Both the position numbers and the translations under genes were made by a program. Positions 6,089 to 13,416 of a stretch of 20,079 nucleotides of DNA are shown here, piece after piece. The stretch is from positions 5,566-25,644 of IMG/VR virus record IMGVR_UViG_3300029448_000390; one strand, 5' to 3'. Source of the DNA: a virus. Each line of letters starts with the position of its first letter. Position 1 is the stretch's first letter. The notes under the pieces are model-generated. The model was not told the origin of the DNA, did not search any database, and saw only the letters and a list, made by a program, of their open reading frames with translations.

Positions 6089-6786
6089 TGCCAACTTATG
6101 CATCTACTGCTGCTTTTGATTTAGCTATAGATGATATAGCTGAAGAGGCTTATGAACGTTGTGGTTTGCAAATACGTGGTGGATACGATTTGCAGACTGC
6201 AAGACGTTCTTTAAATATTTTATTAGCAGAGTGGGCAAACAGAGGGTTAAATCTTTGGACAATACAATTACAAGAAAAAACAATTACAGCTAATACAACA
6301 AGTGTTTCAGGAACAAGTTTATTTGGATCTAATGCAAATGATAGTCAACAAATAGTTGATATTACAGATGTAGTTTTAAGGGACAGTAGTAATAATGATT
6401 TTGCTGCTACTTCAATTAGTAGATCTACTTATTTTAATTTTACAACTAAAACAACCAGCGGAAGGCCAACTCAATACTATTTTGAACGTACGATAAACCC
6501 AACACTATTTCTATATCCCGCAGCAGATGTAGCTTACACTCTAAAATATTATGCTCTTGTTCGGATGTTTGATGCTGGCGACTACACAAATAATGCTCAA
6601 ATCCCTTTTCGTTTTCTTCCATGTATGACCGCTGGTTTAGCTTATTACATTAGTATGAAAAAAGCTCCAGAAAGAATTGGAACATTAAAACAAATTTATG
6701 AAGATGAATTTCAAAGAGCTGCTGATCAAGACGGTGAAAGAACTAGTTTGTTTCTTACTCCTAAAACTTATTTACCTAGTATTTAA
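6088..6786 (+). CDS. Head-tail connector/adaptor-like structural protein (232 aa)
   Basis: Residues about 12-60 (DLAIDDIAEEAYERCGLQIR, then a helix ending LNILLAEWANRGLNLWTIQ) show a helix pair typical of small phage head-tail joining proteins. There, an AxxxLN..LxxWxxxGLxLWT pattern links a DNA-gate-facing helix to a beta sandwich, as in P22 gp4-like and related adaptors. The middle is beta-rich with STYFNFTTKTTSGRPTQYYF and LFLYPAAD; a PTxYYxER...LxLYPxPD pattern is familiar from these proteins. The C-terminus is helical with FRFLPCMTAGLAYYISMKKA. It is TAATG-coupled on both sides and lies two genes before an SU10-like adaptor. The family-level call is from memory; a head-tail interface role is likely. 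Confidence 0.7.
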   Translation: MPTYASTAAFDLAIDDIAEEAYERCGLQIRGGYDLQTARRSLNILLAEWANRGLNLWTIQLQEKTITANTTSVSGTSLFGSNANDSQQIVDITDVVLRDSSNNDFAATSISRSTYFNFTTKTTSGRPTQYYFERTINPTLFLYPAADVAYTLKYYALVRMFDAGDYTNNAQIPFRFLPCMTAGLAYYISMKKAPERIGTLKQIYEDEFQRAADQDGERTSLFLTPKTYLPSI

Positions 6787-7121
6787 TGTCTAAGTTTGCA
6801 TCTGGTAAGTTTGCAAAAAGAATATCTGATAGATCAGGTATGGCATTTCCATATAATGAAATGGTTGAAGAGTGGACTGGTGCACGAGTCCATACAAGTG
6901 AATATGAGCCTAAACACCCACAATTAGAACCTAGACCAATAGTTCAGGATCCTCAATCCCTACAGTTTGCAAGATCTCAAATAGCTAATTCAACATGTTT
7001 TGTAGGATTAATAGGAGTTAACACAAATAGATTTGCTAGTGTTGGAATGCAACCAAAAACTCAATCAAAAGAGACTAGGTTGTCAACTAAAGCAGGAAAT
7101 GTTACAGTGAGCACATCATGA
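6786..7121 (+). CDS. Small phage structural protein (111 aa), probable head/tail completion
   Basis: The first 30 residues are basic (SKFASGKFAKRISDRSGMAF) and are followed by a conserved-looking segment (PYNEMVEEWTGARVHTSEYE, then PKHPQLEPRPIVQDPQSLQF). The remainder is polar and probably flexible. I recall the EEWTGxxVHxSEYExKHPQLxP pattern in marine T4-like and podovirus-like phages, next to head or neck genes, without assigned function. The start shares its A with the upstream stop; the stop overlaps the next ATG as ATGA. Sitting between two head-tail proteins makes a head-completion or neck role likely, but this is position-based. Confidence 0.7.
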   Translation: MSKFASGKFAKRISDRSGMAFPYNEMVEEWTGARVHTSEYEPKHPQLEPRPIVQDPQSLQFARSQIANSTCFVGLIGVNTNRFASVGMQPKTQSKETRLSTKAGNVTVSTS

Positions 7122-7780
7122 CCGATTATTCTGATCTTTTATCTAATGTAAGAAACTATACTGAAACAGATTCATCTGTTTTATCAGATTCAATTATTCA
7201 AGAATTTATAAATTCTACAGAAGATAAACTTAGAAGAACAGTCGACTTAAATTATTACAGAAGATATGACACTGCTGATCTTACAATTAACAATCCCTTT
7301 TTACCTTTACCATCAGATTGGGAAGCAACAAGATACATACAATTAATAGATGGTTCAAATAATAGAACTTTCTTGATACAAAAAGATATTTCGTTTATGA
7401 ACGAATATGCGCCAAATAGAACGTCAACTGCAGCAGCTACTCCCAAGTATTATGCTGTTTACGATAATGACACTCATATGTTGGCACCAACCCCGAACGC
7501 TGCATTAACTGTAGAGCTCGCATACACGTATAAGCCACCTGTATTATCCAGTACGACAACATCAAATTGGGTAAGTCAGAACGCTCCAAACGTGCTATTA
7601 TATGGTTGTGTCTTAGAGGCACTTGGATACTTGAAAGGTCCAGCCGATATGATACAATACTATGATAAAATGTATAATCAGTCTGTACAGGCTCTAGCCA
7701 CATATGAGATGGGGCGTGACCGTAGAGACGAATTTCGAGATGGCGTTATTCGTATCCCTCTCGAGTCAAGGAACCCATAG
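7118..7780 (+). CDS. SU10-like phage adaptor protein (220 aa)
   Basis: The order of elements fits the SU10-type adaptor that joins the portal to the short tail: an N-terminal helical part with DYSDLLSNVRNYTETDSSVL and EFINSTEDKLRRTVDL; a beta part with FLPLPSDWEATRYIQL and YAVYDNDTHMLAPTPN; and a C-terminal helical part with VLLYGCVLEALGYLKGP and ending in a basic stretch. The LPxDWLExRxI and YxLxPxP elements are familiar for the family. Length, about 220 aa, is usual. The ATGA overlap couples it to the 111-aa gene. This protein is the best single argument for a podovirus-like virion in this window. Confidence 0.8.
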   Translation: MTDYSDLLSNVRNYTETDSSVLSDSIIQEFINSTEDKLRRTVDLNYYRRYDTADLTINNPFLPLPSDWEATRYIQLIDGSNNRTFLIQKDISFMNEYAPNRTSTAAATPKYYAVYDNDTHMLAPTPNAALTVELAYTYKPPVLSSTTTSNWVSQNAPNVLLYGCVLEALGYLKGPADMIQYYDKMYNQSVQALATYEMGRDRRDEFRDGVIRIPLESRNP

Positions 7781-7789
7781 GAGATTATT

Positions 7790-8236
7790 ATGGCAATTAC
7801 TCAAGCTGTAGCAAACAGTTTTAAAGTGGAGATCCTGAAAGGCCTACATAACTTTACGGCTACGACGGGGAATGCTTTTAAACTAGCGCTATATGACAAC
7901 GAAGCAACATTAAGTAAATCAACAACCGCTTTTCAACAAACTGATGAAGTAGCGGCTTCAGGCACTTACGCTGAAGGTGGAGGTGCATTAACCTCTGTTA
8001 CTCCAGTTTTATCCAGTGACACTGCTGTTTGTGATTTTACTGATATATCATTTACAAGTGCAACAATTTCTGCACAAGCAGCTGTTATTTATAACAGTTC
8101 GACTGTATCTGGTTTAACTACAAACGCTGCTGTCGCTGTTCTAGATTTTGGTGCTGTTAAAACTTCAACATCAGGTACGTTTACAATATCGTTTCCTGCT
8201 GCTGAGGCAACTGCTGCAATTTTAAGAATAGCATAA
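7790..8236 (+). CDS. Virion structural protein, beta-rich (148 aa)
   Basis: Starts after AGGAGATTATT, a good ribosome binding site. The protein begins AITQAVANSFKVEILKGLHN and continues as a beta-rich, Thr/Ala/Ser-rich chain with FKLALYDNEATLSKSTTAF and VCDFTDISFTSATISAQAA. I remember the pattern (ITxAVxxSFKxELLxGxHxF...FKLALY) from marine phage and siphophage virion proteins, where it is a structural or decoration-like component. There is no Lys-rich tail and no secretion signal. Separate ribosome binding sites for this gene and the next two contrast with the coupled upstream genes, which would allow high-level synthesis of abundant virion parts. Confidence 0.7.
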   Translation: MAITQAVANSFKVEILKGLHNFTATTGNAFKLALYDNEATLSKSTTAFQQTDEVAASGTYAEGGGALTSVTPVLSSDTAVCDFTDISFTSATISAQAAVIYNSSTVSGLTTNAAVAVLDFGAVKTSTSGTFTISFPAAEATAAILRIA

Positions 8237-8247
8237 GGAGATAGAAA

Positions 8248-9366
8248 ATGGCCACTGTCCAAGGATGGGGCCGACAGACTTGGAACTCAGGTGCATGGAA
8301 TAGCTTTGCACCTGTTAGTGCTACAGGTAATGGCCTCTCTTCATCTCTAGGATCGCTTACACTTACAGGTGATAGTAATCTTACCCTTACGGGGATAGGG
8401 TTAACTTCGTCTTTAGGTACAGCGGTTGGAACAGGTGTTGCAGAGGTCAATCCAACTGGAAATAGTATAACATCCTCATTAGGGACTTTATCAATTACAG
8501 GAACATCAGCAGTTACCGCTTCAGGTAACGCTCTTACATCATCTATAGGTGATGAAAGTGTAGATACATTATTTCAATCAGGTTGGAACAGAGGTGTTGC
8601 TGGTGATAGTGGTGTTACTATTGGTTGGTCAGATAACCTTTGGGGAACCACACAACAAACCTACGGACTAACAGGAGTACAAGGAAGTATTTCTACTGGA
8701 TCTGCTGTAGCTACTGCAGATTTTAGTATTACTGTTACAGGTAATGGTCTTACTTCTGCCACTGCTACACCTAATACTTCTGTATTTGTAACTGGTGTTT
8801 CCTCTACCTCTTCAATTGGAACTTTCTCTATTTCAGGTGACTCACAACTAACTATTGTTGCTGCAAGTGAACCAGAATTAGACGTATCTGTAGGTCAAAC
8901 AACTGTTTCAATTGGTAAAACAGCTTTTCCACCAGGTAACGTAATTACACCTAGTCTTGGTACTTTTACACTTACTGGTGATGCAAATGTTACACTTACA
9001 GGCATAGCTACTACCTCATCTTTAGGGGATGAAACAGTATCTGGTGATGCTCCTGTTACGGCAACAGGTAATGAATTAAGCTCGGGCATAGGTCAAATTA
9101 GTTTCCAAGGAGATGTTGCTCCAACTATTAGTGGTAATAATTTAACATTATCTCTTGGAGAAGAGTCGCAAGAAACAACTTATGAAATACCTGGTGTATC
9201 AGCTACAATGAACACTGGGACTTTGACAGTTGTAGGAACTTCATCTTTGACACTGACTGGAGTTTCTGGTACAATTGCCACTGGTACTCTACAAGGGACC
9301 TTCTGGTCAGAAGTAGATGACTCAAACAGCGATATTAGTTGGACAGAAGTTCATAAGGCTGCATAA
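8248..9366 (+). CDS. Fibre-like virion protein with TG-SLGT repeats (372 aa)
   Basis: AAGGAGATAGAAA precedes the ATG. The N-terminus has a Trp/Gly pattern (WGRQTWNSGAWN), and a related WNRGV...GWSDNLWG element sits near 112-134. Most of the rest is a degenerate repeat of about 22-25 residues: TGNxLTSSLGT followed by xTLTGDSNLTLTG. At least eight SLGT/SIGT/SxGxE copies are visible. Such repeats make stacked beta structures, and similar ones occur in phage fibres and surface adhesins; that is family knowledge plus memory. The C-terminus has a short Asp/Ser segment and WTEVHKAA. It is likely an elongated virion surface protein. No enzyme motif seen. Confidence 0.7.
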   Translation: MATVQGWGRQTWNSGAWNSFAPVSATGNGLSSSLGSLTLTGDSNLTLTGIGLTSSLGTAVGTGVAEVNPTGNSITSSLGTLSITGTSAVTASGNALTSSIGDESVDTLFQSGWNRGVAGDSGVTIGWSDNLWGTTQQTYGLTGVQGSISTGSAVATADFSITVTGNGLTSATATPNTSVFVTGVSSTSSIGTFSISGDSQLTIVAASEPELDVSVGQTTVSIGKTAFPPGNVITPSLGTFTLTGDANVTLTGIATTSSLGDETVSGDAPVTATGNELSSGIGQISFQGDVAPTISGNNLTLSLGEESQETTYEIPGVSATMNTGTLTVVGTSSLTLTGVSGTIATGTLQGTFWSEVDDSNSDISWTEVHKAA

Positions 9367-9400
9367 AAGTTTTGACAAACTTTAAAATAATCATTAAGTT
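9366..9400 (+). promoter_or_regulatory. Short hairpin and possible promoter before the fibre gene
   Basis: The 51-bp gap between fibre genes holds AAAGTTT (9366-9372), loop TGAC, and AAACTTT (9377-9383), a perfect 7-bp stem. No T-run follows, so it is not a clear terminator. The same bases contain a consensus TTGACA (9372-9377), with only a weak TAAGTT (9395-9400) 17 bp later. A role in transcript processing or as a weak promoter is possible; confidence is low. Confidence 0.3.
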
Positions 9401-9417
9401 TTAAATTAGGAGATTAA

Positions 9418-10632
9418 ATGAGTTCAACATATTCAACAAGTTTAAGAATAGAGCTTCAGGGCACTGGTGAAAACTCAGGTACTTGGGGTACTATCACAAA
9501 CAATAACTTTTCTCAATCTTTAGAGTTTTCAATTGCTGGTGTTGTAAACGTTGCTTGTGGAGATAATGCAGTTACAACTTTAACAAATGCAGATGGACCT
9601 CAATCTCAAGCTAACAACCAAGCTAGAAACGCACACATAAGATTAACGGGAGCACATGGGGCTATAAGAATAGCTCAATTCCCAGCTACACAAAAAATTT
9701 ATTTAATTACAAACGCAACAACAGATTCTGGATCTTCTGGTCCTTACGCAATGACAGTAAGACTTGGAGCTTCTGGTAATACTTTATCAATAGAAAATGG
9801 TGCTACTAGATTAGTGGCTACAGATGGAACAAACTGGTATGATGTTTTTGCAGGACCAGGCACAGTAACTGCTCCTGTAGACTTAAATGGTCAAACATTA
9901 ACTTTAGACGCTGATGCAGATTCAACAATTTCAGCTGCTTCAGATGATGTTATTACATTTAAAGTTGCAAACGAAAATCAAATAACATTGTCAGATGGAG
10001 CCTTATCTCCCTCTACAACAAACAATATTGATCTTGGAACTTCATCATTAGAATTTAAAGATGCTTTTTTTGATGGCACAGTTCGTATGGATGCAATAGG
10101 GTTTGGAACTACCTCAATGACATTACCTACTGGTGATGGATCTGCAGATCAATTTATTAAAACAAATGGATCAGGTACTTTGTCTTTTGGAACAGTATCA
10201 ACAACAACTGCTTTAGACGATATTGCAACAGGTGATGCTGCATCTAACTTGGCTACAAGTGCTGGTAATATTACAATAGATGCTCAAGGAAATGACACTG
10301 ATATTATATTTAAAGGGACTGATAATACTGCAGATATTACTATGCTTACTCTTGATGGCAGTGATGCGGGTAAAGCCACATTCAATGCAGGCGGTGTATT
10401 TGGTGGATCTTTATTACCCTCCGCAGATGATACACACGACTTAGGTTCTTCTACTGCTCAGTGGAGAGACATATATACGGGTGACTTAAACTTAAATAAT
10501 ACTAAGACTAGAGATAATGAAGTAGATGGAACAAGAGGACATTGGACTATTCAAGAGGGGGATAAAAACCTCTTTATTTTAAATAGATTAAGTGGTAAAA
10601 AATATAAATTTAACTTAGAGGAGATTGTATAA
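9418..10632 (+). CDS. Tail fibre / receptor-binding-like protein (404 aa)
   Basis: TTAGGAG lies seven bases before ATG. The N-terminal domain (STYSTSLRIELQGTGENSGT, then WGTITNNNFSQSLE) is a marine phage tail-fibre attachment type as I recall it. A middle domain has GPYAMTVRLGASGNTL and DGTNWYDVFAG. The distal half repeats DLGxSxxxWxDxYxxG (NNIDLGTSSLEFKDAFFDG and THDLGSSTAQWRDIYTGD), a repeat often found in phage fibre shafts. The C-terminus (TRGHWTIQEGDKNLFILNR, then KKYKFNLEEI) is a compact tip I also recall from cyanophage and marine phage fibres. TAATG joins it to the next gene. Host recognition is inferred. Confidence 0.75.
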   Translation: MSSTYSTSLRIELQGTGENSGTWGTITNNNFSQSLEFSIAGVVNVACGDNAVTTLTNADGPQSQANNQARNAHIRLTGAHGAIRIAQFPATQKIYLITNATTDSGSSGPYAMTVRLGASGNTLSIENGATRLVATDGTNWYDVFAGPGTVTAPVDLNGQTLTLDADADSTISAASDDVITFKVANENQITLSDGALSPSTTNNIDLGTSSLEFKDAFFDGTVRMDAIGFGTTSMTLPTGDGSADQFIKTNGSGTLSFGTVSTTTALDDIATGDAASNLATSAGNITIDAQGNDTDIIFKGTDNTADITMLTLDGSDAGKATFNAGGVFGGSLLPSADDTHDLGSSTAQWRDIYTGDLNLNNTKTRDNEVDGTRGHWTIQEGDKNLFILNRLSGKKYKFNLEEIV

Positions 10633-11000
10633 TGGCACTAATAGTAGGGGGCACAACAGTTACAGGTTCAACTTCGTTAACTTCATCAACATTGTCAGGA
10701 GCATTACCTGAAATAGATGGATCAGCTTTGACTAATTTACCAGGGCCCGACTCAGGACAAGTAGGATCTGGATATGCACAAGTTGGATATGATGCAGTAG
10801 GATCTGTAGGATTATTTAAAATGGGTGATCAATTTAGTGGTAGAAGTAAAGGTCAAACAATAGCTGGAAGTCAATTAAATCCAACTTCAGCTGGACACAC
10901 AGCTCAAGGAAATACTGTAAGTGGCACATGGTCTTGTATGGGCGCAGCTAGTAACTCTAATAATAATACAAATACTACTGTATTTAGGAGGCAATCATAA
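10632..11000 (+). CDS. Small fibre-associated protein (122 aa)
   Basis: Starts at the A of the upstream stop, with GAGGAG inside the fibre gene as its ribosome binding site. The first 40 residues are a Gly/Ser/Thr shaft ending in EIDGSALTNLPG; the DGSALTNLP motif marks the end of many phage fibre shafts. Residues about 48-80 carry VGSGYAQVGYDAVGSVGLF and a Gly/Ser-rich stretch. The C-terminus (SGTWSCMGAASNSNNNTNTT, then VFRRQS) looks like the outer tip of a small trimeric protein. It is likely a fibre tip or accessory fibre that works with the 404-aa protein. Confidence 0.7.
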   Translation: MALIVGGTTVTGSTSLTSSTLSGALPEIDGSALTNLPGPDSGQVGSGYAQVGYDAVGSVGLFKMGDQFSGRSKGQTIAGSQLNPTSAGHTAQGNTVSGTWSCMGAASNSNNNTNTTVFRRQS

Positions 11001-11230
11001 TGTCAATAACACCACTAGCAGTACAAAACCCTAAATGGGTAACAGTAAAAAATGAAAATCTTGAAGAAGTTCAAGCGATAAATGTTGAAGTTAAATGGTC
11101 CCACCTCGGTACTGTTGATAATCAAGATTTTACTCTTTTTACAGCTACATCATTTGACTCGGAACAGCATGGTAAAGATCTATATGCTGCGTTAGTCAAT
11201 GGTGATTATGGCGACATAGCTGCTGAATAG
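11000..11230 (+). CDS. Small virion-type protein downstream of fibre genes (76 aa)
   Basis: AGGAGG lies about eight bases before the ATG, a strong ribosome binding site. The 76-residue protein is acidic and ordinary in composition: ITPLAVQNPKWVTVKNENLE, then VEVKWSHLGTVDNQDFTLFT, ending with DLYAALVNGDYGDIAAE. Its FTATSxDxExHGxxLYxxxxxGxYGxIA shape is familiar from phage genes placed after fibres, where it is unannotated or called virion-associated. It closes the plus-strand late block. The stop is followed by a T-run (11231-11237), but no convincing stem lies before it. Confidence 0.7.
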   Translation: MSITPLAVQNPKWVTVKNENLEEVQAINVEVKWSHLGTVDNQDFTLFTATSFDSEQHGKDLYAALVNGDYGDIAAE

Positions 11231-11259
11231 TTTTTTTAATTTTTAATTATTGTCAAGAA

Positions 11260-11307
11260 AACTTTTTAAAAAAGTTCTGTTGATTTCAATCAAAACATGT
11301 TTACATT
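11260..11307 (+). promoter_or_regulatory. AT-rich palindrome and candidate promoter before the 59-aa gene
   Basis: The 114-nt gap 11231-11344 holds a T-run, a palindrome AACTTTTT/A/AAAAAGTT (11260-11276), and a possible sigma70-type promoter: TTGATT (11280-11285), 16 bp, TACATT (11302-11307). A clean CAGGAGA then precedes the ATG at 11345. The promoter match is moderate; the palindrome has a nearly empty loop and no GC pairs, so its use as a terminator is doubtful. Confidence 0.4.
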
Positions 11308-11344
11308 AGGTTCTCACCAGAATTAAAAATCACAGGAGACAAAC

Positions 11345-11524
11345 ATGGAAAATAAAGACTTAAATAAAGCCATTGCCTACCTTGCAGATAAGGTGAGCAA
11401 ATATCACGAAAGACTACTAGCAGCGGAGAGAGATTTAGAACGTCATCTTAAAGATGAAAAGAAACACTGTGATTCCAATTGTGATTGTAAAAAACCAGAT
11501 ATAGTAAAAGCTTTATCTACTTAG
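11345..11524 (+). CDS. Small charged protein with Cys-His cluster (59 aa)
   Basis: CAGGAGACAAAC precedes ATG 11345; the frame ends at TAG 11522-11524. Residues 1-40 form a strongly charged helix (NKAIAYLADKVSKYHERLLA, then AERDLERHLKDEKK). HCDSNCDC (residues 41-48) places His41, Cys42, Cys46 and Cys48 close together, enough for a zinc or other metal site, or a redox pair. The tail is KKPDIVKALS. I do not recognise the family. The gene stands alone between two possible regulatory sequences, with its own candidate promoter. Its 3' end overlaps the convergent minus-strand gene by 8 bp, so transcripts from both sides must run into each other. Confidence 0.7.
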   Translation: MENKDLNKAIAYLADKVSKYHERLLAAERDLERHLKDEKKHCDSNCDCKKPDIVKALST

Positions 11525-11768
11525 GAGTAGATCCCAACATATCTTTTAAAGATGGTGCAAATACTTTTACGTCTCTTTGAATTTTTTCTGCAGTTGTAGA
11601 AGTGTTTGGATCGTCTATATCTGCTTGCATGGCAGCTTCTGATTCATACTCTTGACCTGTATCTTTGTTAGTTAAAGTAGTTTCTGTTTTAACTTTGTAT
11701 CTAGGAATTACTCTTCCATCTTCGAGAGTCATTGTTCCTATTTTTTCTGCGTTTTCAACTATCGGCAT
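11517..11768 (-). CDS. Small virion-type protein (83 aa)
   Basis: Last gene of the minus-strand unit. GGAGA lies about eight bases before the ATG. The sequence GTMTLEDGRVIPRYKVKTE is followed by an acidic stretch (GQEYESEAAMQADIDDPNTS) and TAEKIQRDVKVFAPSL. I recall the EADIDDPxTxTxxxDIxRDVxVFAPSLG pattern from cyanophages and other marine phages, where it is annotated only as a hypothetical or virion protein. It overlaps the end of the oxygenase gene upstream of it by 14 nt. Its stop lies inside the 3' end of the convergent 59-aa gene. No catalytic residues are apparent. Confidence 0.7.
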   Translation of the reverse strand: MPIVENAEKIGTMTLEDGRVIPRYKVKTETTLTNKDTGQEYESEAAMQADIDDPNTSTTAEKIQRDVKVFAPSLKDMLGSTPK

Positions 11769-12348
11769 TTTCGTGTCTCCAATTAATATTAAAACTTAAA
11801 ATAACTCTATCTTGATTAGAATTATTAAGTTGTACTTCATGTTGTAACCATGATGGAAAAAAAATCAAGCTATTCTCTTTTGGTTCCCAAGAAACGCTGT
11901 GTGCTAAGTGTATAGAAGCGTCTTTTTTCTTTGGTGGCGATAAGACCTCTGCTTGTGGTTTTGGCTCCAAAAACACTAAATTTCCGCTTTTAGAGGGCAC
12001 TTTTAAGTAGTAAACACCAGATATATAATTATAGGGATGAGTATGCACATTGTTTCTAGATCCAGGTGGATTTATCATACCCCAAAGGCCAGTCATTTCA
12101 GGACAATATTCATCTTGTACATCAAGATTATTAAAACATTCTTTTGCTTTTAATAAAATGTCAGCTACTGTGCTTTTAAATTCTAAGTCTTTGTAGAGTT
12201 CATCGTGACTATGCCATCCACCAACATTTGATCTAGGCATACCCTTTTCGTCTTTTTGTTTTATTTCATAAAGTCTGTCAATTAAATGACTATGACCTTT
12301 AATTTCTGTCATCATGACAGGTGTAATAAATAACGATTGTAATTCCAT
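11755..12348 (-). CDS. 2OG-Fe(II) oxygenase-like protein, TIGR02466 type (197 aa)
   Basis: The double-stranded beta-helix signature is clear. NNVHTHPYNYISGVYYLKVP (residues 99-118) supplies His102 and His104, SGNLVFLEP forms the next strands, and FFPSWLQHEV (163-172) supplies the distal His170. Arg181 in DRVILSFNINW would bind the 2-oxoglutarate carboxylate. This is the TIGR02466/2OG-FeII_Oxy_5 arrangement, in which the usual HxD is often HxH. Such enzymes couple 2-oxoglutarate decarboxylation to hydroxylation of a substrate; here the substrate is unknown. TAAGGAG seven bases before the ATG is a strong ribosome binding site. It lies between two virion-type genes. Confidence 0.85.
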   Translation of the reverse strand: MELQSLFITPVMMTEIKGHSHLIDRLYEIKQKDEKGMPRSNVGGWHSHDELYKDLEFKSTVADILLKAKECFNNLDVQDEYCPEMTGLWGMINPPGSRNNVHTHPYNYISGVYYLKVPSKSGNLVFLEPKPQAEVLSPPKKKDASIHLAHSVSWEPKENSLIFFPSWLQHEVQLNNSNQDRVILSFNINWRHENADS

Positions 12349-12361
12349 TCTTTCTCCTTAT

Positions 12362-12724
12362 TTAAAGTTGACCTTTTGTAACCTCCATAAAACTAACGAT
12401 TATGTGTACTTGATTAGCTGCGTTTGCCTGTGCTTTTAATACGTCAGACTCTTGCAATACTAAAGGTTGTGTTAATAATTCTGTTGTTGTGTTAGTTGCT
12501 ACACTTTTTTGCTTAAATATTTCAAATGTTGCAGATGATCTTACAACTTCAATATCAACTAAAGTTGTTGAACCTGAGTCATTACAAATTAAAATTGATT
12601 TTACTACGTCTGTAGTAGGAGGAACTGGTGGTGTTGCACCAGGATTAGCAGTTGGAACTGTTAATACAGTTGTTAAATCTGTTGATGTAATATCAACCAT
12701 TGCACTTTTAAATGTATTAGCCAA
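12362..12724 (-). CDS. Virion structural-type protein (120 aa), TTG start
   Basis: Starts with TTG in TTGGCTAATACA, overlapping the end of the 55-aa gene by 8 nt, with no strong Shine-Dalgarno; coupled translation is likely. The protein is beta-rich: FKSAMVDITSTDLTTVLTVP, a Pro-rich loop (ANPGATPPVPPTTD), then VVKSILICNDSGSTTLVDIE and a long strand region ending in IIVSFMEVTKGQL. I recall this VKxIxxxNxxxSxxTxVxV layout from a marine phage virion protein that is small and abundant. No motif for catalysis. It sits among genes for virion parts and oxygenases. Confidence 0.65.
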   Translation of the reverse strand: MANTFKSAMVDITSTDLTTVLTVPTANPGATPPVPPTTDVVKSILICNDSGSTTLVDIEVVRSSATFEIFKQKSVATNTTTELLTQPLVLQESDVLKAQANAANQVHIIVSFMEVTKGQL

Positions 12725-12884
12725 GGAAAAATGTCTCCGACTCTGATTCTTCTTTTAAATCTTGTTGAAAGTTTGTGTTTAATAAAAAAACTATTTGATC
12801 TAGTAATCTTATCATTTGATCAAATTGAGCAGCATTATATTCTGGTGTTGCATTTGGTAATCGAGTTATATTTATTTTAGCCAT
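12717..12884 (-). CDS. Small virion-type protein (55 aa), ITRLPNATPEYN type
   Basis: This frame fills the gap between two larger minus-strand genes. The ATG is at 12884-12882 and the TAA at 12719-12717. The peptide has ITRLPNATPEYNAAQFDQ, a helix (MIRLLDQIVFLLNTNF) and an acidic end (QQDLKEESESETFFLG). I recall this pattern, xLPxATPEYxxxQxxxLxRxLxxxxxxLN, from small proteins of cyanophages and other marine phages, often next to the 120-aa protein. The start lies one base past the end of the oxygenase gene above it, and the stop overlaps the next TTG start. Real gene likely; role probably structural. Confidence 0.7.
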   Translation of the reverse strand: MAKINITRLPNATPEYNAAQFDQMIRLLDQIVFLLNTNFQQDLKEESESETFFLG

Positions 12885-12885
12885 A

Positions 12886-13416
12886 CTATTGTTTATTATA
12901 AAAAAGACTTAAAGTCATTCTAAATTTAGGACCTACTTTTGATTGTGGACGTATTGTATGTGGTATTTGACCATCAAATAAAATAATTCTACCTGGCACA
13001 AAAGCACTAGCAAATATAATCTTATTAAAATCAAATTTGTCAAAAAACAAAGTCTCTCCGTACCACCCATCTCTCCAATTCAAATTCAGGTAAACTAACA
13101 CAACTTGTGAACCTCTATGGGAGTGTATGTGATGAACATCCTCTGATTTTACAAGGTTCAAAACTGCAGTGCTAAGATTTTCGTTAGTAAACCAACTTGT
13201 TTCTTTAATACAAGGTTTAATAAACTCTAGTATTTTAGTTCTGTTTAAATCCTCCAAGGACCATTCAGAATGTAAGTTAGGATCTGTAATGTGTTCACCT
13301 GAAGCAAAATCATTCCATCCTATTTTAAAATTACAACGACTAGCGTATGTATATAATACATCTCTAAATTCTAAAGGAATTATATTATCGTAAAATTTTA
13401 TATTATCTTCTGCCAT
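12886..13416 (-). CDS. 2OG-Fe(II) oxygenase-like protein (176 aa), unusual metal site
   Basis: The beta-helix fold is indicated by HHIHSHRGSQVVLVYLNLNW (residues 95-114), GWYGETLFFD (117-126), GRIILFDGQIPHTIRP (142-157) and FRMTLSLFY (165-173). The distal His153 and Arg166 fit the Fe and 2-oxoglutarate ligands of prolyl-4-hydroxylase-like phage enzymes. At the first site the family normally has HxD; here I see HIHSHRG, so the metal must be held by His-x-His or the enzyme may be altered. The ATG is 14 nt inside the end of the nozzle-like gene. Substrate is unknown. It is a different subfamily from the two TIGR02466-like proteins of this unit. Confidence 0.75.
   Translation of the reverse strand: MAEDNIKFYDNIIPLEFRDVLYTYASRCNFKIGWNDFASGEHITDPNLHSEWSLEDLNRTKILEFIKPCIKETSWFTNENLSTAVLNLVKSEDVHHIHSHRGSQVVLVYLNLNWRDGWYGETLFFDKFDFNKIIFASAFVPGRIILFDGQIPHTIRPQSKVGPKFRMTLSLFYNKQ

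Noticed and set aside
11231-11276. Rho-independent terminator after the 76-aa gene
   Set aside because: The T-run lacks a stem before it, and the later AT palindrome has no GC pairs and almost no loop.
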